This document shows, in pieces, positions 26,744 to 34,514 of a stretch of 64,000 nt of DNA (position 1 is the stretch's first letter; the number at the start of each line of letters is the position of its first letter). Location of the stretch: the NCBI GenBank assembly GCA_965203305.1, contig OZ241874.1:2232001-2296000 (forward strand). The letters run 5' to 3'. This DNA is from Bin80 sp965203305 (GTDB lineage Bacteria; Bacteroidota; Rhodothermia; Rhodothermales; Bin80). The position numbers and the translations under genes are program-made. Below the pieces are notes generated by a model, which made no database searches, was not told the origin of the DNA, and was given only the letters and a program-made list of their open reading frames with translations.

Positions 26744-27460
26744 ATGAAACATCGCTTCTTCGTATGCAAACTCGCACTGCTTATTCCCCTGATGCTGACA
26801 CCCATGCTCAGCCAGGCACAATCAGTCAGCTTCGGTGCTGACTTCTTTAACCGCTATGTCTGGCGTGGCTATGATTTTGGGGATTCCTTCAGCATCCAGC
26901 CCGGTCTTGCACTCAGTGCAGGAGGCTTTGAGCTGGGCACATGGGGATCCTATTCCATCAGTGCCGACGGTGCGGATGCCAATGAGCATGACCTTTATGC
27001 TTCATACAGTATCGGACTCGGAAGCTCTGCTAGTCTGGGACTGACCGTGACAGACTATTACTTCCCCAACAGTGCTGGTGCAGCAGGTCAGTGGGCCAAC
27101 TTTGACGGTGACGGTGCACACTGGATTGAGCTGATGGCATCTCTATCTCTTCCAGAGACTTTCCCGCTGTCTCTCACGGCAGCACTCATGGCCCACAATG
27201 ACCCGGACAATTCTCTCTACATTGAGGCTGCTGTTCCTTTTAGTGTTTCTGATGTAGACTTGGGATTCACACTCGGTATGGTTGCAGGAGAAAGCAGTTT
27301 CTACGGCGTAGAGAGTGCCTCTCTAGTCAATCTGGGGCTTTCTGCAAGCAAAGATCTTCAGATTACCGACTCGTTCGCTTTGCCACTGAGTGCGGCATAC
27401 ATTATGAATCCAACAACAGAAAAGACCTATCTGGTCTTTGGATTTTCTCTCAGTCCATGA
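26744..27460 (+). CDS. outer-membrane beta-barrel protein (TorF-like putative porin)
   Basis: A 238-residue protein with a signal peptide (MKHRFFVCKLALLIPLMLTP ... SQA). The mature part alternates polar and hydrophobic residues in short strands (SFGADFFNRYVWRGYDFG, LELGTWGSYSIS-like, LYASYSIGLG, TYLVFGFSLSP), as in small outer-membrane barrels. The FNRYVWRGxDFG opening is shared by the TorF-like putative porins. It ends in an aromatic-containing strand, as barrel proteins do. ATG at 26744. Its substrate is unknown. Confidence 0.7.
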   Translation: MKHRFFVCKLALLIPLMLTPMLSQAQSVSFGADFFNRYVWRGYDFGDSFSIQPGLALSAGGFELGTWGSYSISADGADANEHDLYASYSIGLGSSASLGLTVTDYYFPNSAGAAGQWANFDGDGAHWIELMASLSLPETFPLSLTAALMAHNDPDNSLYIEAAVPFSVSDVDLGFTLGMVAGESSFYGVESASLVNLGLSASKDLQITDSFALPLSAAYIMNPTTEKTYLVFGFSLSP

Positions 27461-27515
27461 GCAGAGAGGGATAGTGTTGCTCTAGCAGGACCGGGTACTC
27501 AGTATCTGTTTGAAA

Positions 27516-27548
27516 AAATGCGCGGGGCAAGTGATGCTCCGCGCATTT
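27516..27548 (-). terminator. probable bidirectional terminator
   Basis: Arms AAATGCGCGG and CCGCGCATTT pair around a 13-nt loop, and the minus strand continues with a T-run (GCGCATTTTTTC). It lies 56 bp after the porin stop and also faces genes coming from the right. Confidence 0.75.
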
Positions 27549-27673
27549 CGCTCCATGAGCACTATGTGCAGGTGCCTGTTGATGCACTGTATGGTGTGAT
27601 TTTGAGTGATCCGGGAAATTAGCTCCAGTATGTCAGCACAGGCATGGGACTGGTCCTCTGCACCGGAATACCC

Positions 27674-27681
27674 AGAAAAAA
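27674..27681. repeat. 8-bp target-site duplication, left
   Basis: AGAAAAAA flanks the element at 27682-30378 and is repeated exactly at 30379-30386. Confidence 0.75.
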
Positions 27682-27727
27682 GGGAGTTATCCCGCAAAAT
27701 CCGCACGCCGGGAACCGGGAGAGAGTA

Positions 27728-28884
27728 TTATCTCTCCAGTCCCATGTCCGGGGACTGCTCTTTTGGAGGGAAATTCCTTATGATGTACTCCCGCAGGGAC
27801 GGGATCGGGGCGGAGTATAACTTCGTTGTTTCTTCAATATGGAAGACTCCCCGGCGAATCGCCCGGAAAAAGAGTTCTGCGCCTTCCCCCGCTCCGTACT
27901 CCTTGTCCAGTTGGTCCACGGCCACCTCCTGTTCTATCCCGCCTTCGCCCCAACTTGCCAGCAGTATCCGTGCAAAACTCCTGCACTCTTTCGCCGTGAA
28001 GGGACTCAGACGGTGTTTATAGTATTCCATGCGATTTGCCGTCCTTCTTCCATGACGGAGGCAAGTCCCATGTCTGTCATCTTGTTGCCATGTTTTTTCA
28101 GGTAGGAGACAGCGGGTTCCGTATACGATATGATGTGTTGCGCCCATCCGTATGTTTCCTGGGTGATCGCATCAATCCACGCGGTGGGGTCTCCCTGTGC
28201 TTCCCCTTCCTTTGTGAGCCAGTCTTCCACCACCGCCCTTTCTTCTTCCCTTTTCAGGGGTTCCATGTTGAACCTGGACCCAAGCAGTGGGCGGGATATG
28301 CCCAGTGCTGCAAAGGATTCGAAGGTCATCCCCAGCCCGCCCGCCAGCAGGATGACGGATTTCCCGACCCCGCCATTGCGAATCTTTGTCAGAAGATCTA
28401 CAACATCCTCTCTGTATGGTCCCTTGACGCTTTCGCTTTCGCCCAGGCGCTGGGCCTCGTCAAGGACAAGTAAAACAGGACCTGTTTTCCTTGTCAGTAT
28501 ATCTTCGGAAGTGTCCAGGGGGACATGAAACTCCGTCTCGGTTTTCTTGGACACGGTAACAATTTTATTGACTCCTGCTCCGGTTGTCTTCCCCACCTTT
28601 CTTTCTTGTGGGGGCAGTGCAAGTTTTTTTCGCATACCATTCGCATTCCACAAGTCTTTTGGATCAATCTCTGCGACATGCCATCCAGCCTCCGCCGCCT
28701 TCTCCCAGCATTCGGCCAGAAGTGCCGTTTTCCCGATCCCCGGCGGACCTTGGATCAGGAATGTGCTTCCCCCACTGGTCTCCCCGGACTTGACCAGCAA
28801 GTCGTTGAATCTTTTCAGGATGGGTTTCCGCCCGCGGAAGTAGGGGGTGGCTCCCCGATCATCAAGTCCTTGTATCCCGCTCAT
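27728..28884 (-). pseudogene. AAA ATPase, frameshifted copy
   Basis: ATG at 28884, preceded by TAGGAA as in its paralogue. The first 292 codons are intact: fold start RGATPYFRGRKPILKRF, Walker A FLIQGPPGIGKTALL (about residue 46), KVGKTTGAG and Walker B VLLVLDEAQRLGE. Near 28030 the frame breaks: it reads EEGRQIAWNTINTV and stops, while the -1 frame continues as RMEYYKHRL to IPSLREYIIRNF and ends at 27728, matching the intact paralogue (GREKRMEYYRGR). One base has been lost. It may be a pseudogene, two split polypeptides (an ATG opens MEYYKHRL), or a sequence error. Confidence 0.8.
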
Positions 28885-28909
28885 TTCCTATCGTAACTGG
28901 TCAAAAATA

Positions 28910-28933
28910 GGGAATTATCCCGTAAAATCCGCA
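28910..28933. repeat. internal copy of the terminal inverted repeat
   Basis: Starts GGGAATTATCCCGTAAAATC, two differences from the left end at 27682 over 24 bp. Its 8-bp flank is CAAAAATA, which has no partner at 30379, in agreement with a nested origin. Confidence 0.75.
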
Positions 28934-28940
28934 AGAGAGG

Positions 28941-30296
28941 TTATCTCTCCATCCCCATGTCTGTGTCCCGATCACTGTTGGAAGGGTCTCTGCCCGGTGG
29001 AGGTTCCTGACGAGAATTGTCTTTCTCCGATTTGCGTATCGTGGGTTCTTTTCCCTCCTCTTTTTTGGGAGAGGGACTGTCTGGAGTATGGTTCCCCGCT
29101 TCCTTTTGGGGACCCTCCTTCTCGGTATCCACCTCTGGCAACGGTTTTGACCGGGCCTGTTCCCGGGCTACATGTTCCTTCTCCACCAGCCATTCCCGTA
29201 CCATGTAGTCCCGGAGAGAGGGGATCGGAATGCTGTAACGCAACCCCTTTTTGTACAGAACACCCCTTGACAGGGACCGCTCAAATCCGCCTTCCCCAAT
29301 CAACCGCTTGATCTGCTCATCTGTCAGTCCAATCTCCAGCGAAACATGCTGAAACAATTCCGCCAGTCCACAGAATTCATTATATGTCAAGTTTTCCGTC
29401 CGACCACGGTAATATTCCATGCGTTTTTCCCGTCCTGTCTCCATCACGGAACGCAACAGGTCCTCCGTCGTCTGCCCATGGTTGTCCTTGATTAGACGGG
29501 CGGCATTCCGTGCGTAGGAATCAACATGTCTCGGCCACTGGACTGTCTCTGTGGTGATCGTGTCTATCCAGTGCGTGACATCTCCTGTTGCTCCCCCCGC
29601 TTTCTCGAGCCAGTCCCGGATCACCGTCCGCTCTTCCTCTTTCTCCAGGGGTTCCATGTCAAACATGCAGTCTTCTGCCATCCGGGATATGCCCAGTGCT
29701 CTGAATGCATCTTCGGTCAGCCCTAGTCCACCCGCCAGCAGGATCACGGGCTTGCCCAACTCTCCATTGTGAATCTCCGTCAGAAGGGCTTTGACCGCGC
29801 TGATGTGTTCTTTTGGTGGACCTCCGTCTTCGCCCAAATGCTGGGCCTCGTCCAGAATCAAAAGGAGCGGGTCTTTTATTTTCTGTATCAGACTCCGCGG
29901 ACTGACCTTCGGGGTGGCTTTTTTTGTCGTCCGTGATAGCCCCCCTTCGAGGGATGCCCCAAAGTATTGCACTTTCCCGCCACCCCCGGTGGTTTTTTCT
30001 GTGGCGACCTCTTTTTTCTTCAGCCCCAAGCATTCCGCCATCAAGTCCAGATCCCACAGGGCCGGGACGACAAGTTTTCGGACCTCCCACTTCTCTCTCT
30101 TTGCCTTCTTCCTGCATTCGTCCAGCAGAGCCGACTTGCCGATCCCCGGCGGGCCCTGTACGATAAAGATGGTCCCTTCGTCTTTTTTTCTGTATTTCAC
30201 CAGGCTGTTCTCGAAGCTGGCCAGTATGGGGGTACGCCCGTGAAAGAAGGGGGTGGGACCACGGTCAGATGGTTTGTCAAGCGGGTTGTCCTTCAT
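28941..30296 (-). CDS. AAA ATPase of the mobile-ATPase family (copy 2)
   Basis: A 451-residue protein. The frame opens at 30353, but the ATG at 30296 (MKDNPLDKPSDRGPTPFFHGR) aligns with the paralogue starts and has CAGGAA just before it. Walker A is IVQGPPGIGKSALL (about residue 44), Walker B LLLILDEAQHLGE (about 150), sensor-like strand KPVILLAGGLGLT and a winged-helix-like end (YSIPIPSLRDYMV). The last 70 residues are a charged, low-complexity tail nearly shared with the copy at 53862-55244. It resembles STAND/ExeA-type AAA proteins (DEAQ box) and has no nuclease or transposase domain. Its stop lies 7 bp before the inverted repeat. Confidence 0.8.
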   Translation of the reverse strand: MKDNPLDKPSDRGPTPFFHGRTPILASFENSLVKYRKKDEGTIFIVQGPPGIGKSALLDECRKKAKREKWEVRKLVVPALWDLDLMAECLGLKKKEVATEKTTGGGGKVQYFGASLEGGLSRTTKKATPKVSPRSLIQKIKDPLLLILDEAQHLGEDGGPPKEHISAVKALLTEIHNGELGKPVILLAGGLGLTEDAFRALGISRMAEDCMFDMEPLEKEEERTVIRDWLEKAGGATGDVTHWIDTITTETVQWPRHVDSYARNAARLIKDNHGQTTEDLLRSVMETGREKRMEYYRGRTENLTYNEFCGLAELFQHVSLEIGLTDEQIKRLIGEGGFERSLSRGVLYKKGLRYSIPIPSLRDYMVREWLVEKEHVAREQARSKPLPEVDTEKEGPQKEAGNHTPDSPSPKKEEGKEPTIRKSEKDNSRQEPPPGRDPSNSDRDTDMGMER

Positions 30297-30354
30297 TTCC
30301 TGTCGTGGTTGGTCAAAAAAGACTACCCTTCGGGGCAGAGTCTGTTCCCACACT

Positions 30355-30378
30355 TGCGGATTTTGCTGGATAATTCCC
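30355..30378. repeat. right terminal inverted repeat of the composite element
   Basis: The reverse complement begins GGGAATTATCCAGCAAAATC. It is followed directly by the duplication AGAAAAAA. Confidence 0.75.
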
Positions 30379-30386
30379 AGAAAAAA
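30379..30386. repeat. 8-bp target-site duplication, right
   Basis: AGAAAAAA, identical to 27674-27681. Confidence 0.75.
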
Positions 30387-30455
30387 GGGAATTATATCGG
30401 TTTTGTCTTAATGAATCTCTGTTCGTTAGACTGACCAGCCGATACCTCTCCGAAA

Positions 30456-31322
30456 TTATTCCCGGGCACTCGAATCAGAGTACAATAGTGCCCCCTCCGG
30501 CGGTTGTTCAAGGAGTAGCCGTATATCAATTCGCCTGTTTTTTTCATACTCGCTGGTGTCAAGAGTGGCAGGTCGCATCTCCCCGTACCCACTCGTACTC
30601 AGAACGGGAATACTGTCACTATTGTGCATTCGTTGTATTCCGGGTTCACAACTAGAGAGCATTCCATATACATTAGTAGCTCGCAGTGACGATAATTCAA
30701 GATTGTTGTCAAATTTTCTGTTGACAGTAGGATCAACTCCCACGGTATCGGTGTGTCCCTCAATGAGTATTGTTTCCAGCAGCCATGGATGCTCCTTCTT
30801 TTCACATGTGTATGCTGAGAGCGTAGCAACTGGTTGACAGTACGCTGGTCTCTTACCAGCATCTAGTTGCACACCAGCAGATACTGGTTTCTGGGCTATC
30901 GCACCCGCTCTGCCGGAGAAAACATGACATGGTGCAACTTCAGCCAATGCCTCGGCCAAGCGTCCTATATTTTTTTCGTGTTCAGTGATGGGAGTTGTGG
31001 ACCCGGACTCAAAGTTGATAACATTTTCCGACAGGCGAAGCACACCCTGTTCCGACAGTGTATCAACTTCCATGTTATACTTTTCTAGCCTGTCCTTTAG
31101 CTGCCCTAAAATCTCCTTGCGGGTCTCGCCTCTGGCAATTAACTTTTCCACGATTTCTGCATCCTTCTTCTTTATTACGACTTCCAATGAGTCAACTTTC
31201 CCCGTCATATCTGCATAACGAATGAATCCAACGACTCCTATCAGAACGGCAATGACCACAATGGATGTCATCAAGTCCGTAAGGGCGGGCCATACGGTAA
31301 TCTGGGTGCGCTTCCGCCTCAT
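30456..31322 (-). CDS. MotB/ZorB-like protein with OmpA-type peptidoglycan-binding domain
   Basis: A 288-residue protein and the last gene of the operon. The N-terminus has a positively charged start, then one membrane helix with an Asp near its beginning (WPALTDLMTSIVVIAVLIG), the position of the proton-carrying Asp of MotB-type stators. A coiled-coil stretch follows (about 40-90), then an OmpA-type domain: LIEGHTDTVG, LSSLRATNVYGML, TSGYGEMRP and NRRIDIRLL, which should grip peptidoglycan. The ATG at 31322 overlaps the upstream stop (TGATG). With the preceding channel gene it would form a ZorAB-like, ion-driven, envelope-spanning complex (inference from family). Confidence 0.85.
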   Translation of the reverse strand: MRRKRTQITVWPALTDLMTSIVVIAVLIGVVGFIRYADMTGKVDSLEVVIKKKDAEIVEKLIARGETRKEILGQLKDRLEKYNMEVDTLSEQGVLRLSENVINFESGSTTPITEHEKNIGRLAEALAEVAPCHVFSGRAGAIAQKPVSAGVQLDAGKRPAYCQPVATLSAYTCEKKEHPWLLETILIEGHTDTVGVDPTVNRKFDNNLELSSLRATNVYGMLSSCEPGIQRMHNSDSIPVLSTSGYGEMRPATLDTSEYEKNRRIDIRLLLEQPPEGALLYSDSSARE

Positions 31323-32536
31323 CACCTTCTCCCCTCAATTCCCTCCATAAGACTTTTGATCAGCCTGAGCAAGCCTTTCATGCCCTTCTTAAGTCCCCTG
31401 AGAAAATCACTCATCTGATCAGAGATCGGATCCAGCTTTTCCGAGATCGCTGTGCTGGCTACCTCATCAATCTTGCGAATACTGTCTGGAATCTCATCCA
31501 GCCTTTCCGAAATAATTCCAAGCGTCGCCGCAGAGCGCTGGAGCTCCGATCCAAACTCCCCCGCCGCACGCGGCATTTCTTCTGTGGTTGCATTCAACTG
31601 CTTGCGCATTCTCTCCAGGGGAGCAATGATATTCTCCTCTATGGTTTCCTGCAGACCCTCAACAATTCTCCGCGTAATCTCGGCGGCCTGGTTTACAAGC
31701 CGATCCTCCACCTTTTTCTGATTTTCTACAATCTTCTGGTCTATCAAATCTCGATGCTCTTTGAAGGTGTCATGCAGTTCTCCTATGTAACTCCTTGCCA
31801 CCTTTTCAAAGACTTCATTCACCTTGAATGATTTCCGAATCGTCTCTGGAAGCATTTCCAGTTCGATTGTCAGTTTTTCGACATTCCTCTGAATTGACTC
31901 AGCGGATTCCGGTTGTTGCTGCAGAGCCTCTTTTATGGAAGAATCCAGAGAACGCTGCCCTTCCAGGAGAGCTTGAATAGCCTTGACAAAATCGTCAAGC
32001 TGTGTCCAGTCAGTGTCTGGCGGTACGATAATGTGAGTCGGCTTAAATGACTGAATCAACTTCTCTTCCTCCTGATCCACACTCTGCTGCGCATTGCCTA
32101 GTATTCCCAGTGATATATAGAGATGAAGTCCAACCCCGAGAAAGCTGGAAAATAGCGCAATCGCACCGCGTGTGACTACACCTGTGACCTCACCCCTGTC
32201 AATATTGCTCACCTCGCTCCCTTGCGGATTGAGTACTGCTGACAGCGACTCAAACAGCGAGGGAATGTGCATCACTTCAAAGAGGAATATCCCCATCGTA
32301 CCGCCGATACCCGTGACCAGAGAAGCATTCGCAAATCGCCGAATATCGTCTAAGGGGGGCACTAGCAACCGGTCAAAGGCATCCACAACCACATCCCTTC
32401 CGGCATCTTTCACCAGCCAGTCCTTGCTCTTCAGTCGCCCGTCAATTTTCTTGGAATTCTTCGCAGCTTTTTCCCAGTTTATGTACTGCAGTGACAGTAC
32501 GGCCAGAAGAACTACTGCAAAAAGGAACCACTCCAT
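31322..32536 (-). CDS. MotA/ZorA-like membrane channel subunit with long coiled-coil tail
   Basis: A 404-residue protein. The frame opens at a TTG (32551), but the ATG at 32536 (MEWFLFAVVLL) lies 5 bp after the upstream stop and starts the first helix. Three membrane segments are visible: near the start, SLVTGIGGTMGIFLFEVM (about 85-105) and TRGAIALFSSFLGVGLHLY (about 140-165). The latter two match the TM3/TM4-type pair of MotA/TolQ/ExbB channels. Residues about 200-400 are a long charged helical tail with coiled coils, as in ZorA rather than flagellar MotA. It overlaps the MotB-like gene by 1 bp. Confidence 0.8.
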   Translation of the reverse strand: MEWFLFAVVLLAVLSLQYINWEKAAKNSKKIDGRLKSKDWLVKDAGRDVVVDAFDRLLVPPLDDIRRFANASLVTGIGGTMGIFLFEVMHIPSLFESLSAVLNPQGSEVSNIDRGEVTGVVTRGAIALFSSFLGVGLHLYISLGILGNAQQSVDQEEEKLIQSFKPTHIIVPPDTDWTQLDDFVKAIQALLEGQRSLDSSIKEALQQQPESAESIQRNVEKLTIELEMLPETIRKSFKVNEVFEKVARSYIGELHDTFKEHRDLIDQKIVENQKKVEDRLVNQAAEITRRIVEGLQETIEENIIAPLERMRKQLNATTEEMPRAAGEFGSELQRSAATLGIISERLDEIPDSIRKIDEVASTAISEKLDPISDQMSDFLRGLKKGMKGLLRLIKSLMEGIEGRR

Positions 32537-32541
32537 TTCTT

Positions 32542-34032
32542 CTAGTGACAAGCCAGAGGCGGAACCGGAGAAATCACTGCTTGATAGTGAGTGGGACGCA
32601 AGTCTTTAATGAAGCCATCCAAACCAAATGTCAGGGTGTCCCCGTGTGTCAGGTAAGAGGATGACCACATACTCCAGTCCTCCATCCTGCTTTCACCTGT
32701 ATGGCGGAGCTTCAGCGTTACTTCACTGAACAACCCTAAATTGTGTTTCACTCTGCCGTCATGGCAATTGTCGTCACTCCTCTGGTCAAAATGCTTGCGT
32801 ACAGAACCACAGTCAAGGTCTAGGCGTATTCCGTTTTCGTCTAGTTCTGGCAGGTCAGTGAACAAACCCAGACTATCCCTTCTCACTCCCGAGATCTCAT
32901 CTATGGATACCGGATCTCTCTCTGCAAATTCTGCACGCAAGGCATATGTTTTTTTATCATCAGCTACCTTGCAATAGTACCCGTATCCCCCATCAACCAT
33001 ATAAATCGGCTGAGATTTACCAGCCTCATGCTGCGGACTCCAGAAGACAGAATCTACTTCACTCAACGCCAATTCTCCGAGGGTCACAATCTCCGATTTT
33101 ACATCAAAACCAGAGTCAACAAGGATACTCTGTAATTGCGTTGTCATTGTACGCACAGGATTATCCCGGCTGCTATGATCCTCTTTGGTGTTCCGTCCCA
33201 AGACGAAAACATAGACTGGCCTCTTGACTACACTGCCCAGGGGAACCCATCTTTTTCCGACTTCATCATACCAGCACTCCCATGGATCTTGTGTTGGCTG
33301 GCACTTTTCTTTCTGTACTCCCCAATAATGGAGGCGAATGCCCAAAATAGCCATATGAATTCCTCCTTCATTGAAATATGGCTCAATATCTCTGAGAGAC
33401 TGCCTCAGTACATTAATTCCAATTTCACCATTTTCGGTCGTAGCCATCATGTCGGATATGAGTACAGCACCGGTTACACTGCCACTCCTGAGACTGTCAA
33501 CGACAGATTTGATCGCTTCGTCAATCGGAGATTGACCTCCGCCAAAGAAGTCCCTTGACCTTTTGTCTACGCTATCACAGCCAATGGTCTCTTGGGGGTT
33601 CCCAATTCCAGTACACTCAAGACGGCTATTCAGATAATCCGACCTCAATCGTGCGTCCAAAACTGACTGATTGATGTTCTGGAGGGCCGACTGGCTATCT
33701 GCTTCCATACCATGGATATACCCTCCCATGGGGCTGGAGCGGTCCCAAAAGAGATAGAAACTCGTAGAGTCTTGATTTTGGCTCGTTATGGCTCCCAGTA
33801 AGTCCCTTTCATCTTCCCAGGCAGGCTCAACACGAACCTCACAAGCCAGAATATCATCGTCTCCTTCATTAACACTTTCCTGACTGCTGCTACAGCTGGT
33901 TAGCGTCGGGGGCGGCGGGCCGTTACCATTTTCTTCTGTACCACCCCCTCCATTACCACAACCGGATAGGGATAGAGCAACAACGGATACAACGACAGTC
34001 AAAGACAGAACAACCAGAATTACCTTACTCAT
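32542..34032 (-). CDS. vWA-like lipoprotein of the tubulin-Hsp70 operon
   Basis: A 496-residue protein. The true start is the ATG at 34032, overlapping the upstream stop as ATGA; the longer frame opening at 34116 lies inside the previous gene. A lipoprotein signal with lipobox (VVALSLSGC) and a Gly/Pro-rich linker are followed by a vWA-like fold: STSFYLFWDRSSPMGG in the MIDAS position, GAVLISDMMATTENGE, GIHMAILGI and RPVYVFVLGR. The MIDAS motif DxSxS is only partly kept (DRSSP), so metal binding is uncertain. It is predicted to be anchored in a membrane and to face the periplasm, where it could contact the motor. Confidence 0.65.
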   Translation of the reverse strand: MSKVILVVLSLTVVVSVVALSLSGCGNGGGGTEENGNGPPPPTLTSCSSSQESVNEGDDDILACEVRVEPAWEDERDLLGAITSQNQDSTSFYLFWDRSSPMGGYIHGMEADSQSALQNINQSVLDARLRSDYLNSRLECTGIGNPQETIGCDSVDKRSRDFFGGGQSPIDEAIKSVVDSLRSGSVTGAVLISDMMATTENGEIGINVLRQSLRDIEPYFNEGGIHMAILGIRLHYWGVQKEKCQPTQDPWECWYDEVGKRWVPLGSVVKRPVYVFVLGRNTKEDHSSRDNPVRTMTTQLQSILVDSGFDVKSEIVTLGELALSEVDSVFWSPQHEAGKSQPIYMVDGGYGYYCKVADDKKTYALRAEFAERDPVSIDEISGVRRDSLGLFTDLPELDENGIRLDLDCGSVRKHFDQRSDDNCHDGRVKHNLGLFSEVTLKLRHTGESRMEDWSMWSSSYLTHGDTLTFGLDGFIKDLRPTHYQAVISPVPPLACH

Positions 34033-34514
34033 TTCTTCTTTGGCTGTAATGGAGTGAGAGTTGAAAGCGTGTCTTCTGTGATAGACTTTGCATCTTGTAT
34101 GACTCCAAGTATCCACGGCTTGCGCCCGTTGATGACTATGTCAAGTCTGTACAGTGACCGTGCAATCCTGCGGGCAGAATGGAGTGCCCTCCCGCTTATA
34201 TCTACAACAGAAAATGGAGGCTGTCTATCCTTCGGAAGAGTATCTATTTGCGGGAATTTTTCCACAACATGTTTCATATTCTGGAGGACTAGCATATCTA
34301 TGGATGTCGAATATCCGTGCACTTTTGCATCCAGACTGTGAGGTGATCGTACTGCTTCGCAGGCATGGGGAAGTGCTCGTTTCACCAAAACGCCGGCAAC
34401 CCGCAGAATCCCTGTTTTCCGCATAACAGGAACTACAATCGCTTTCCCGTTTCGAGCCAAGGCCTTTGCTTCAAGCAATGGCCCCAGCACAAAGAATGTG
34501 AGGATATATATCAA
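34029..34514 (-). CDS. small membrane-anchored protein of the operon
   Basis: A 161-residue protein starting at a TTG (34514) that overlaps the stop of the large fusion gene (TTGA). One N-terminal membrane helix (MIYILTFFVLGPLL) is followed by a soluble domain (IDMLVLQNMKHVVEKFP, PFSVVDISGRALHSARR). No family recognised. Four-base overlaps at both ends show that it is translated with its neighbours, so it is probably a structural or linking part of the same complex. Confidence 0.6.
   Translation of the reverse strand: MIYILTFFVLGPLLEAKALARNGKAIVVPVMRKTGILRVAGVLVKRALPHACEAVRSPHSLDAKVHGYSTSIDMLVLQNMKHVVEKFPQIDTLPKDRQPPFSVVDISGRALHSARRIARSLYRLDIVINGRKPWILGVIQDAKSITEDTLSTLTPLQPKKK

Larger units (their letters stand above)
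27682..30378 (-). mobile_element. composite transposase-less element carrying two AAA ATPase genes
   Basis: The unit is bounded by 24-bp terminal inverted repeats at 27682-27705 and 30355-30378, beginning GGGANTTATCCNGCAAAATC, and by an exact 8-bp duplication AGAAAAAA. A third copy of the repeat at 28910-28933 separates the two genes and faces the same way as the left end. It encodes no transposase; the only genes are the ATPase paralogues. The arrangement fits one element inserted into another, followed by loss of one right end by recombination between the two right-hand repeats. GGG termini and 8-bp duplications occur in families such as ISL3, IS256 and IS1595, so an enzyme of such a family might act in trans (inference). 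Confidence 0.75.
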
